From assembly GCA_937998355.1 (NCBI GenBank), contig CALLDI010000012.1:50546-114545 (forward strand): a stretch of 64,000 nucleotides of DNA. Direction: 5' to 3'. Within the stretch, counting starts at the first letter, position 1; each line of letters begins with the position of its first letter. Shown piece after piece: positions 44,763-52,873 of the stretch. Both the position numbers and the translations under genes were made by a program. Below the pieces are notes generated by a model. The model searched no databases. It saw only the letters and a program-made list of their open reading frames with translations, and was not told the DNA's origin. The DNA comes from an uncultured Eggerthella sp. GTDB taxonomy: Bacteria; Actinomycetota; Coriobacteriia; Coriobacteriales; Eggerthellaceae.

Positions 44763-44858
44763 TTCATCGAGAAGCGCCGTACGACCTGCGTACTGTAGAA
44801 AAGCTGCGTGCGGGTATTGTAGAATAAGGCGGTTATTCGAACTAAAGGAGTTTCCTGT

Positions 44859-46682
44859 ATGTGTGGAATTGTTGGTTATACGGGATCGCAGCAGGCCAAG
44901 GGCATCCTCATCGATGGCTTGCAGCATCTTGAATACCGTGGTTACGATTCAGCAGGCATCGCAGTATATGATGGATCAGAGATCGAAGTCGTGCGCAGGC
45001 AGGGTAAGGTCGCTGAATTAGTGGCCGCTCTTGGTGATTCTGATTGCACGGGTACGTGCGGCATCGGTCATACGCGTTGGGCGACGCATGGCGCGCCGAG
45101 CGAACGCAATGCCCATCCTCATACCAGCTGTTCGGATAATATCGCTGTTGTTCATAACGGCATCATCGAGAATTTCAACGAACTGCGTGAGAGTCTCATC
45201 CTGAAAGGACATGTCTTCTCATCGGACACCGATACCGAGGTGGTCGCGCACTTGGTCGAAGACCTGTACCGTGGCGATCTGCTCGAAGCGGTGCAACAGG
45301 CTTCTTCGCAGTTGATCGGTGCTTACGGCATCGCGGTCATGTGCACTGACGAGCCAGGCAAGCTGGTCATCACCCGCAAGGATTCGCCGATCGTCATCGG
45401 TAAGGACGACACGGGCTCTTACGTGGCTTCCGATATCGTGGCGCTCGTACAGGCGACGCGCGATGTGGTCATCCTGGAAGACAATCAGTTCGCGGTCGCT
45501 ACACCTGAAGACATCAAGTATTACGATCGTTTCGGTAATACTATCGAGCCCGAGGTGACGCACATCGATTGGGATGTCGACGTGGCGGAGCGTGGTGGCT
45601 ATCCCGACTTCATGTTGAAGGAGATCCATGAACAGCCGCGCGTCGTGCGTGATACCTTGGCAGGTCGTCTTTCTGATCAGGAGATCGTGATCGACGAGCT
45701 TTCCCTTACGCGCCAAGAGCTGAACTATGTCGATCGCGTCTACATCATCGGGTGTGGCACTAGCTACCATGCCGGCCTCATCGCGAAGAATCTCATCGAG
45801 ACGTGGGCGCGCATTCCGACCGAGGTCGAGGTAGCCTCCGAATTCCGCTATCGCAATCCCATCATCACGCCTACCACGTTGGTGGTGGCGGTGTCTCAGT
45901 CGGGTGAGACCGCCGATACGTTGGCAGCCATTCGCGACGCGCGCATTCGCGGCGCGAAGGTGTTCGGTATCACGAACGTGATCGGATCGCCCGTCGCGCG
46001 TGAATCCGATGGCGTCATCTACACGAAGGCGAACAAGGAGATCGCGGTCGCTTCCACCAAATCGTTCATCGGGCAGGTGGTCAGCCTCACGCTCATGGCG
46101 CTCATGTTGGGTCGCGTGAAGGGCAAGCTCACGCTTCCGCAGACGCGTATGTTGTTCACGGAACTCGCCGACACGGCCGAGCAGATCGAAGAGATCCTGC
46201 AAGATACGCAGGCCATCGAAGAGGCGGCAGAGCTTTTCGAGGGCAAGACTTCTGCGTTCTATATCGGGCGCGATCTGGCAGCGGTCACCTGCCATGAAGG
46301 CGCGCTCAAGATGAAGGAGATCAGCTACGTGCATGCTGAGTCTTATCCCGCGGGCGAGATGAAGCATGGTCCGATCGCACTGATCGAGGAAGGGTTCCCG
46401 GTCGTCGCGGTGGCGACGCAGAGCCCGACCTATGATAAGACCATCTCGAATCTGGAAGAATCGAAGACGCGTGGCGCGACCATCATCGCCATCGCGACCG
46501 AAGGCGATCTGGACATCAAGAAGGTCGCCGACAAGGTCATCTATATCCCGCGCGTGCGCGACTCGTTCATGCCCATCACGGCCAGCGTGCCGCTGCAGCT
46601 GCTGGCGCGTGCGGTCGCGGTGAATCGCGGCTGTGACGTCGATCAGCCGCGTAACCTGGCGAAATCGGTCACGGTGGAGTAG
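44859..46682 (+). CDS. glmS: Glucosamine-6-phosphate synthase (isomerizing)
   Basis: A 607-residue GlmS, making glucosamine-6-phosphate from fructose-6-phosphate and glutamine for peptidoglycan. The amidotransferase half starts MCGIVGYTG with catalytic Cys2 and has GIGHTRWATHG; the isomerase half has two SIS domains (VSQSGETADTLAA, SVASTKSF-like VASTKSFIGQ) and ends PRNLAKSVTVE, the conserved tail. AAGGAG precedes ATG 44859. The 160-base region upstream is too short for and lacks the core of a glmS ribozyme. Confidence 0.97.
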   Translation: MCGIVGYTGSQQAKGILIDGLQHLEYRGYDSAGIAVYDGSEIEVVRRQGKVAELVAALGDSDCTGTCGIGHTRWATHGAPSERNAHPHTSCSDNIAVVHNGIIENFNELRESLILKGHVFSSDTDTEVVAHLVEDLYRGDLLEAVQQASSQLIGAYGIAVMCTDEPGKLVITRKDSPIVIGKDDTGSYVASDIVALVQATRDVVILEDNQFAVATPEDIKYYDRFGNTIEPEVTHIDWDVDVAERGGYPDFMLKEIHEQPRVVRDTLAGRLSDQEIVIDELSLTRQELNYVDRVYIIGCGTSYHAGLIAKNLIETWARIPTEVEVASEFRYRNPIITPTTLVVAVSQSGETADTLAAIRDARIRGAKVFGITNVIGSPVARESDGVIYTKANKEIAVASTKSFIGQVVSLTLMALMLGRVKGKLTLPQTRMLFTELADTAEQIEEILQDTQAIEEAAELFEGKTSAFYIGRDLAAVTCHEGALKMKEISYVHAESYPAGEMKHGPIALIEEGFPVVAVATQSPTYDKTISNLEESKTRGATIIAIATEGDLDIKKVADKVIYIPRVRDSFMPITASVPLQLLARAVAVNRGCDVDQPRNLAKSVTVE

Positions 46683-46691
46683 GGGAACTTC

Positions 46692-47252
46692 ATGATCGAT
46701 CAGGCATCCGTATCAGAGTCGACACAAGAGAATACTGCGGTCGCAGAGGCGATCGCGCAGAATTTCGACGACAGCATCAGTCTCGAGAGTCCGCATTCGA
46801 TCGGCGTGGATATCGTCGAGATCGAGCGCATGCGCTCCATCCTCGAGCGAACGCCCAGCTTCAAGACGCGCGTGTTCTCCGAGGAAGAGCGCGCCTACTG
46901 CGAGAAGACCGCGCGCCCGGAATGTCACTATGCGGCGCGTTTCGCAGCGAAAGAAGCGGTGCTCAAAGCGCTCGGTACGGGGTTCAGCGAAGGCATCGGC
47001 GTGCGCGATGTCGAAGTGGTGCTGAATGCGAAGGGAAAGCCGCAGGTGAAGCTGTTCGGTCGCGCTGCTGAAAAGGCGCGCGAGCTCGAGATACGCGATA
47101 TTCCCATCTCGCTCTCGTACACGCAAGACGATGCGGTCGCATGCGTGCTGGCCTTGGTAGGCGAGCCTGAAGAACAGCCCAAGCAAGAAGACCCGCTGCA
47201 AGACCTTCATCGTCAGTTCAAAGAGGTTCGTTCGATGCTCGATGAACTATAA
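46692..47252 (+). CDS. acpS: Holo-[acyl-carrier-protein] synthase with terminal extensions
   Basis: A 186-residue AcpS, which transfers phosphopantetheine from CoA to acyl carrier protein. The Mg-binding Asp40 is in GVDIVEIERM and the catalytic Glu in RFAAKEAVLKALGTGF; LSYTQDDAVACVLA ends the fold. The usual length is 120-130 residues; here about 35 residues precede and 30 follow the domain, both acidic and probably flexible. It follows glmS by 9 bases and precedes nnrD, a very common neighbour. Confidence 0.9.
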   Translation: MIDQASVSESTQENTAVAEAIAQNFDDSISLESPHSIGVDIVEIERMRSILERTPSFKTRVFSEEERAYCEKTARPECHYAARFAAKEAVLKALGTGFSEGIGVRDVEVVLNAKGKPQVKLFGRAAEKARELEIRDIPISLSYTQDDAVACVLALVGEPEEQPKQEDPLQDLHRQFKEVRSMLDEL

Positions 47253-47285
47253 TCTTCTGTATCGTCTCGAACGAGAGGAAGACCT

Positions 47286-48164
47286 ATGTTCATCAAATCG
47301 GATCTTGCACGGGCGATTCCGCTTCCCGATCCTCAAGCGAATAAGTATTCACGCGGAAAATGCGTGGTGGTGGCAGGTTCTGAACCGTATCCCGGGGCAG
47401 CCTGTCTTTCAGCGTGGGCGACCCAATACGTGGGCGCCGGCTATACCGAGGTGTTCACTGCGCCTCAGAATCGGAAGATCCTGCAGATCCGCAGGCCGTC
47501 GCTGGTGGTGCGCTCGTTCAAGGAATGCAAAGCGAAACGACTCATATCACCTGGTCACCCTGGTGCGGTCGTGTGCGGCCCTGGCATCGATGCGGATGAT
47601 GAGCTCGCTGAAGAGCTGTGCGCGAATCTGGTCGCTCGTGTGAAGCATCCGCTGTTGCTTGATGGGGGAGCGCTGTCGTTCATCGGTACGAAAGAGGGCC
47701 GTAAGGCGTTGCGCAAGCGCGCAGCGAAGAAGCGCGTCACCGTGCTCACTCCTCATGCGGGCGAGGCGGCGCGGCTTGCGAAGCCTGCGGGCATCTCGCT
47801 CGACGATGGCTACAAGGCAGCCGAGAAGCTCGCGCGCTCATATAAGGCGATCGTCGTTCTGAAAGGTCCTGAGACCATCATCTCCGATGGATCGCGGACC
47901 GAAGTGTTCACGCACGGCACGCCTGCGCTCGCGAAGGCGGGGACGGGCGATGTGCTCTCGGGCTCGATCGGTGGTCTCTTGGCGCAGGGGCTCGATCCGT
48001 TCGTGGCGGCGTTCTTGGGCGTTGCGCTCCATGCGAAGGCGGGCTTGATCGCAGCGGAATGCATGACGGAAGTGAGCGTGTGCGCTGAAGATGTGATCGA
48101 TGCGCTACCCGAGGCGCTTCATGAATATCTGGATTCGATCGACGATGAAGGAGCGGTGCGATGA
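47286..48164 (+). CDS. nnrD: ADP-dependent NAD(P)H-hydrate dehydratase
   Basis: A 292-residue ribokinase-fold enzyme that repairs hydrated NADH and NADPH. Motifs: VVVAGSEPYPGAACLSA near the N-terminus, VCGPGID, LTPHAGEAARL, VVLKGPETIISDG and the active-site AGTGDVLSGSIGGLLAQG. In many bacteria this domain is fused to the NAD(P)HX epimerase; here only the dehydratase part is present and no epimerase is visible nearby. The stop overlaps the ligA start in ATGA. Confidence 0.92.
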   Translation: MFIKSDLARAIPLPDPQANKYSRGKCVVVAGSEPYPGAACLSAWATQYVGAGYTEVFTAPQNRKILQIRRPSLVVRSFKECKAKRLISPGHPGAVVCGPGIDADDELAEELCANLVARVKHPLLLDGGALSFIGTKEGRKALRKRAAKKRVTVLTPHAGEAARLAKPAGISLDDGYKAAEKLARSYKAIVVLKGPETIISDGSRTEVFTHGTPALAKAGTGDVLSGSIGGLLAQGLDPFVAAFLGVALHAKAGLIAAECMTEVSVCAEDVIDALPEALHEYLDSIDDEGAVR

Positions 48165-50257
48165 CCAGCGGTTCGAGTCAGGACGATGCTCGTCAGCGCA
48201 TTCAGAAACTGCGCGACGAGATCGAGCATCACAGCTATCTCTACTATGTGAAGGATGCGCCCGAGATCTCCGATGCGGCGTTCGATTCGCTTCTGCGTGA
48301 TCTGGATAAGTTGGAGAAGCGGCATCCGCAGTTCCTCGATCCTTCGTCGCCGACTCAGCGCGTGGGTGGTGCGGTAGCCACGCAGTTCAACCCTGTACGA
48401 CATGCGAATCGCATGTTCTCGCTCGACAACGCGCTCGATACCGACGAGCTTGAAGCGTGGATGGATCGCATGGAGGGTCATTTCGGGCGATTCGTACCAG
48501 TCGTGTGCGAGCTCAAGATCGATGGTTCCTCGATCGCGCTCACGTATGACCAGGGATCGCTCGTTGTCGCGGCGACGCGCGGCGATGGTACCACGGGCGA
48601 AGATGTGACCGTGAACGTGCGCACGGTGCGCGATGTGCCGCTGCAGCTTTCGAAGGCTGGCATGGCGGGCATCGTGAATGCGGATGAGTCCATCGAGGTG
48701 CGTGGCGAGATCTACATGTCGAAAGCGAGCTTCGAGAAGCTGAATCGTCAGGCCGAAGAAGAGGGTAAGGCGGTCTTCGCGAACCCGCGCAATGCTGCAG
48801 CAGGCAGCTTGCGTCAGAAGGATTATCACGTAACGGCTGATCGCGATCTTTCGACGTTCATCTATGCGATCGGAGACGATGCGCGTATCACCGCGAATTC
48901 ACAATGGGAATTGCTCGAGTGGCTACGTGCTTGCGGGTTCCATGTCAACCCTGATGTGAAGCGCTGTGAATCACGCAAGGAAGTGCTCGATTTCTGCAAG
49001 CACTGTCTCGAGATGCGCGATGGACTCGCTTACGACATCGACGGCGTGGTCGTGAAGATCGATTCGTTCGTCCAGCAGCGTGAACTGGGCTATACTGCGC
49101 GCGCGCCGCGCTGGGCGATCGCGTACAAGTTCCCGCCTGAAGAGAAGACGACGCTTCTGCGCGATATCACGATTCAGGTCGGTCGTACGGGCGCGCAGAC
49201 GCCAGTCGCGGAACTCGAACCCGTACGCGTTGCAGGTTCGGTCGTGGCGCGTGCGACGCTCCATAACAGCGACGAGATCGAGCGGAAGAATCTGCGCATC
49301 GGCGACACGGTCGTGGTGCGCAAGGCGGGGGATGTGATCCCCGAAGTGCTCGGCCCCATCCTTTCGCTGCGTCCTGCTGATTCGATGCCGTGGCAGATGT
49401 CCACCACGTGTCCGAGCTGCGGTTCTCCGGTCGTGCGTGAGGAAGGCGAGGCGGTCTACCGCTGTGTTTCGCTCGATTGTCCGGCACAGGCGAAGGAACG
49501 CTTGCTCCATTGGGCGAGCCGTGGTGCGCTGGATATCGAGGGCATGGGGGATGAGATCATCGGTCGCCTGCTCGCGACGGGCAAGGTGAAGGATGTTGCT
49601 GATTATTATCAGCTTACGGAAACGCAGCTAGCTGCGCTCGATATGAACCGCGTGAACAAAGACGGCGATCCGATCCTGCTCGGCGAGACGGTGGCGCAGA
49701 AGCTCGTTGCTGCGCTCGCCGAATCGAAGACGCGTCCGCTCGCGCGTCTCGTGTTCGGACTGGGTATTCGTCATGTGGGTAAGACTACGGCAGAGATGCT
49801 GGTGCAGGCCTATCCATCCATCGCTGCGCTTTCGCAGGCTAGCGTCGAAGAACTTTCGGCCATTCCTGGCATCGGGCTCGTCATCGCGGAGAGCGTGCAT
49901 TCGTTCTTGGCGAACGAGGTGAACCAGGCGGTGCTGGCACGTTTGGAATCCGAAGGGTTCGTGCTCGCGGAAGAGATCGTCGAGAAGGGGGAGCAGCCTC
50001 TTGATGGTTTGACGTTCGTTTTGACCGGAAGCTTGGTCGAATCGGGCATGACGCGCGATGAAGCAGGCGAGCGCTTGAAGGCGCTGGGAGCGAAGGTCTC
50101 GGGCAGCGTGTCGAAGAAGACGAGCTATGTGATCTGCGGGCAAGATGCGGGATCGAAGCGCACGAAAGCGGAGACACTGGGCGTGCCGATCTTGACCGAA
50201 CGACAATTCTTGCGCATCCTCGATGAAGGTGGTATCCCCGACGACTTGAGCGCATGA
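48161..50257 (+). CDS. ligA: NAD-dependent DNA ligase
   Basis: A 698-residue LigA. The adenylated lysine is in CELKIDGSSIAL (near residue 118). The Ia domain, nucleotidyltransferase core (ATRGDGTTGEDVTVN), OB fold (AYKFPPEEKTT), four-Cys zinc finger (CPSCG, then CVSLDCPAQAKER), helix-hairpin-helix region (GIRHVGKTTAEMLVQ) and C-terminal BRCT domain (LTFVLTGSLVESGMTRDEA, ending DDLSA) follow in order. It joins Okazaki fragments and repair nicks. It is translationally coupled to nnrD and followed 4 bases later by tlyA. Confidence 0.97.
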   Translation: MTSGSSQDDARQRIQKLRDEIEHHSYLYYVKDAPEISDAAFDSLLRDLDKLEKRHPQFLDPSSPTQRVGGAVATQFNPVRHANRMFSLDNALDTDELEAWMDRMEGHFGRFVPVVCELKIDGSSIALTYDQGSLVVAATRGDGTTGEDVTVNVRTVRDVPLQLSKAGMAGIVNADESIEVRGEIYMSKASFEKLNRQAEEEGKAVFANPRNAAAGSLRQKDYHVTADRDLSTFIYAIGDDARITANSQWELLEWLRACGFHVNPDVKRCESRKEVLDFCKHCLEMRDGLAYDIDGVVVKIDSFVQQRELGYTARAPRWAIAYKFPPEEKTTLLRDITIQVGRTGAQTPVAELEPVRVAGSVVARATLHNSDEIERKNLRIGDTVVVRKAGDVIPEVLGPILSLRPADSMPWQMSTTCPSCGSPVVREEGEAVYRCVSLDCPAQAKERLLHWASRGALDIEGMGDEIIGRLLATGKVKDVADYYQLTETQLAALDMNRVNKDGDPILLGETVAQKLVAALAESKTRPLARLVFGLGIRHVGKTTAEMLVQAYPSIAALSQASVEELSAIPGIGLVIAESVHSFLANEVNQAVLARLESEGFVLAEEIVEKGEQPLDGLTFVLTGSLVESGMTRDEAGERLKALGAKVSGSVSKKTSYVICGQDAGSKRTKAETLGVPILTERQFLRILDEGGIPDDLSA

Positions 50258-50261
50258 TGCG

Positions 50262-51020
50262 ATGAAGAAGCAACGACTCGATGAAATACTCGTTGAACAG
50301 GGCTATTTCCCTGATACGGACGCGGCATTGCGCGCGGTCATCGCGCGCGAGGTGCGCGTTGACGACGTGTACGTCTCGAGCGCTGCCCTCAAGGTCTCGC
50401 CCGATGCTGATATCTTCATCAAGTCGAAGAAGCGGAGGAATCCCTCGGATGCGAACGGGCGATCGTTCGTGTCGCGTGGCGGCCATAAGCTGCAAGGCGC
50501 GCTCGATGCGTTCGCGGTCGATGTTTCGGGCAGGCGCTGTATCGATATCGGCTCGTCAACGGGCGGTTTCACGGACTGTCTTTTACAAGCAGGAGCAGCT
50601 GAAGTCGCCTGCGTTGACGTGAATTACGGACAGCTCGCTTGGAAGATCCGTCAGGACGAACGGGTGAAGGTGTTCGAGCGTACCAATATCCGTCTTGCGT
50701 CTCCGGAAAGCCTGGGCGCGCCCTTCGATGTGATCGTGTGCGATCTTTCGTTCATCGGCATGGCGTCGCTTGCAGCCGTATTCGCTGCGCTCGCGCATGA
50801 CGGAAGCATCTTCTTGGGACTGATCAAGCCTCAATTCGAAAGCCAGCATGACGAGACCGAGGGTGGTATCGTCACTGATGACGCGGTCCGCGCGCGCGTG
50901 GTCGCCGAAGTCGAGACCGCGCTCGAAGCGGTCGGTTTTGACATCGAGGGCGTGATCGAATCGCCTCTCAAGGGTGCTGAAGGCAATATCGAGTACCTGG
51001 TCTACGCGCTCTACCGCTAG
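50262..51020 (+). CDS. tlyA: TlyA-family rRNA 2'-O-methyltransferase
   Basis: A 252-residue TlyA/hemolysin-A family protein. An S4-like RNA-binding domain (MKKQRLDEILVEQGYF, REVRVDDVYV) is followed by VSRGGHKLQGALD and an FtsJ-type methyltransferase core (CIDIGSSTGGFTDCLLQAGA, VNYGQLAWKIRQDERV, LIKPQFE). Members methylate ribose in 16S and 23S rRNA and influence capreomycin sensitivity in mycobacteria; the haemolysin name is historical. It is the last gene before a 424-base gap with repeats. Confidence 0.92.
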   Translation: MKKQRLDEILVEQGYFPDTDAALRAVIAREVRVDDVYVSSAALKVSPDADIFIKSKKRRNPSDANGRSFVSRGGHKLQGALDAFAVDVSGRRCIDIGSSTGGFTDCLLQAGAAEVACVDVNYGQLAWKIRQDERVKVFERTNIRLASPESLGAPFDVIVCDLSFIGMASLAAVFAALAHDGSIFLGLIKPQFESQHDETEGGIVTDDAVRARVVAEVETALEAVGFDIEGVIESPLKGAEGNIEYLVYALYR

Positions 51021-51101
51021 TACTTAAGTCGTTTCGCTGTTCATATTGTTATTTGTCGGCTCTGGTTTCCCTTCAGCTTGGACGCTGAATCGTGCTCGGT
51101 C

Positions 51102-51137
51102 GTGCGTGCGACCGCAACTGTGCGTACAACCGCAAAT
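51102..51137. repeat. 18-base tandem duplication
   Basis: GTGCGTGCGACCGCAACT (51102-51119) is followed directly by GTGCGTACAACCGCAAAT (51120-51137), 15 of 18 bases identical. It abuts the left end of the 202-base element at 51146. The remaining bases 51021-51101 and 51348-51444 of this gap show nothing recognisable. Confidence 0.75.
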
Positions 51138-51145
51138 TCGCAGCA

Positions 51146-51347
51146 CTTTTGCAGTGGTTTGGCTAAAAAATGCAAGAGATTTGCGTTCGTATGCACAAAA
51201 GGGTACAAAATGAGCTCGTTTTGTACCCTATTCTTTCGGCAATTTAACGATGTGAGCGTAAAATCGCAGGTTGCAGTTCGATCATCGTGATGCCAAGTGC
51301 ATACAATCGTATTTCTCTAGCAGAAAAGCGTGTTTTCACTGCAAAAG
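51146..51347. repeat. 202-base intergenic element with 51-base inverted ends, copy 1
   Basis: The left unit 51146-51196 (CTTTTGCAGTG ... TATGCAC) and the right unit 51297-51347 (GTGCATA ... CACTGCAAAAG) are inverted copies of the same 51-base sequence, best preserved at both edges and in TGCnAGAGA. They flank exactly 100 bases, which hold the perfect hairpin at 51201-51228. An element with the same unit length and the same 100-base interior lies at 63607-63808. Located between convergent tlyA and the DUF711 gene. Confidence 0.85.
51201..51228. terminator. Hairpin inside the repeat element, possible bidirectional terminator
   Basis: GGGTACAAAA (51201-51210) and TTTTGTACCC (51219-51228) are perfect 10-base arms around TGAGCTCG. 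Read on the minus strand the stem is followed by TTTT, so it may stop transcripts from the DUF711 gene; on the plus strand TATTCTTT follows. It lies between convergent genes. Confidence 0.55.
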
Positions 51348-51444
51348 CTGGCTTCGGTTGGTCGCGGATACGAATTCATACCGCCTGAGTTGGTTTGAAA
51401 TCGACTGTATCGTGTTCGCGTTTAGTTCTGACTTCGTTCTTGAG

Positions 51445-52809
51445 CTAGTTCTTGAGCGAGTTGAGCGGGGCAGGCATGCGACCGCCGCGATGAGCGAACA
51501 CGGTCCCTGCGAACTGATTCACGGGCATGACCGGCGCATAGCCGAGCAGACCGCCGAAATCGAGCTGATCGCCCACCTTGTGGCCGATAGCAGGGATGAG
51601 GCGTACGGCGGTGGTCTTGTTGTTGATCATGCCGATCGCGCATTCATCTGCGATGATGCCGAAGATCGTCTCCACGCTCGTGTCTCCTGGCACAGCGATC
51701 ATGTCAAGGCCGACCGAGCAGACGCAGGTCATCGCTTCGAGCTTCTCGATGGAGAGCGCCCCGTCTTCTGCGGCTTTGATCATGCCGGCATCTTCCGAGA
51801 CCGGAATGAACGCGCCCGACAGACCACCGACCGAAGAAGAGGCCATGACGCCACCTTTCTTCACGGCGTCGTTCAACATCGCGAGCGCTGCCGTGGTGCC
51901 GGGACCGCCGCATTGGCCAACGCCGATCGCCTCGATGATCTCGGCGACCGAATCGCTCTCAGCAGGGGTAGGTGCCAGCGATAGGTCGAGGATACCCTTT
52001 TCAACGCCAAGGCGCTTGCTCGCCTCGCGTGAGATGAGCTCGCCTGCGCGCGTGATCTTGAACGCAGTTGCCTTGATGGCTTCCGCGATGCTGGTGAGGT
52101 CAGCTTCCGGCGAGATGCCACGCAGCACGGCGTTCACGACGCCAGGACCGGACACGCCCACGTTCACGACGGAATCGGCTTCGCCCGAACCATGGAATGC
52201 GCCCGCCATGAACGGATTGTCCTCCACAGCGTTACAGAAAACAACCAGCTTACCAGCACCGATGCACTGGCGATCGGCCGTGAGTTCCGCCGCTTTGCGC
52301 ACGATGCCTGCCATCTTGAAGACAGCATCCATGTTGATGCCTGCGCGCGTCGAACCGACGTTCACGGATGCGCACACGCGTTCAGTGGTGGCCAGCGCTT
52401 CGGGGATCGAGTCTATGACCTTGTGGTCGGCAGCGGAGGCACCCTTATGCACGAGCGCAGAGAAACCACCGATGAAATCGACGCCCACTTCAGCGCCCGC
52501 CTTATCCATCGCACGCGCGATGGGAGAGAGGTCGGCTGAGGTGGCTGCAGCGCAGATCTCTGCGATCGGGGTGACCGAGATGCGCTTGTTCACGATCGGA
52601 ATGCCATATTCGCGCTCGAGCTGGTCTGCCGTTGGCACCAGATTCTCTGCCGCTGTGGTGAGGCGATCGTAGACCTTGCGCGCGATCGTATCGACATCTT
52701 CGTGGCTGCAACCGCGCAGGTTGAGGCCGAGCGTGATCGTGCGAATATCCAGGTGTTGCTTGCTCACCATCGCGAGCGTTTCAGCGATCTCTTCAGGTGT
52801 AATTTGCAT
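51445..52809 (-). CDS. DUF711 (UPF0210, PFL-family) protein
   Basis: A 454-residue member of the DUF711/UPF0210 family, which is conserved in anaerobes and archaea and has a glycyl-radical-enzyme-like fold without an assigned reaction. Family traits include DIRTITLGLNLRGCSHEDVD near the N-terminus, VDFIGGFSALVHKG, VGVSGPGVVNAVL and the C-terminal NQFAGTVFAHRGGRMPAPLNSLKN (in parts). A small ACT-domain gene often precedes this family; none is seen here. Start ATG 52809 has GAAGGA ahead. Divergent from the large activase gene, 64 bases apart. Confidence 0.88.
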   Translation of the reverse strand: MQITPEEIAETLAMVSKQHLDIRTITLGLNLRGCSHEDVDTIARKVYDRLTTAAENLVPTADQLEREYGIPIVNKRISVTPIAEICAAATSADLSPIARAMDKAGAEVGVDFIGGFSALVHKGASAADHKVIDSIPEALATTERVCASVNVGSTRAGINMDAVFKMAGIVRKAAELTADRQCIGAGKLVVFCNAVEDNPFMAGAFHGSGEADSVVNVGVSGPGVVNAVLRGISPEADLTSIAEAIKATAFKITRAGELISREASKRLGVEKGILDLSLAPTPAESDSVAEIIEAIGVGQCGGPGTTAALAMLNDAVKKGGVMASSSVGGLSGAFIPVSEDAGMIKAAEDGALSIEKLEAMTCVCSVGLDMIAVPGDTSVETIFGIIADECAIGMINNKTTAVRLIPAIGHKVGDQLDFGGLLGYAPVMPVNQFAGTVFAHRGGRMPAPLNSLKN

Positions 52810-52873
52810 GGTATTCCTTCGAAAAAGGGCTGTTGACTGTTTAAGGATAAATAATGTTCAGTAAAATAGCCAT

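Noticed and set aside
44763..44858. glmS ribozyme ahead of glmS
   Set aside because: The 96-base gap is too short for the ribozyme and no matching core is visible.
51271..51984. Open frame of 237 codons on the plus strand
   Set aside because: Mostly antisense to the DUF711 gene and begins inside the repeat element; no ribosome site.
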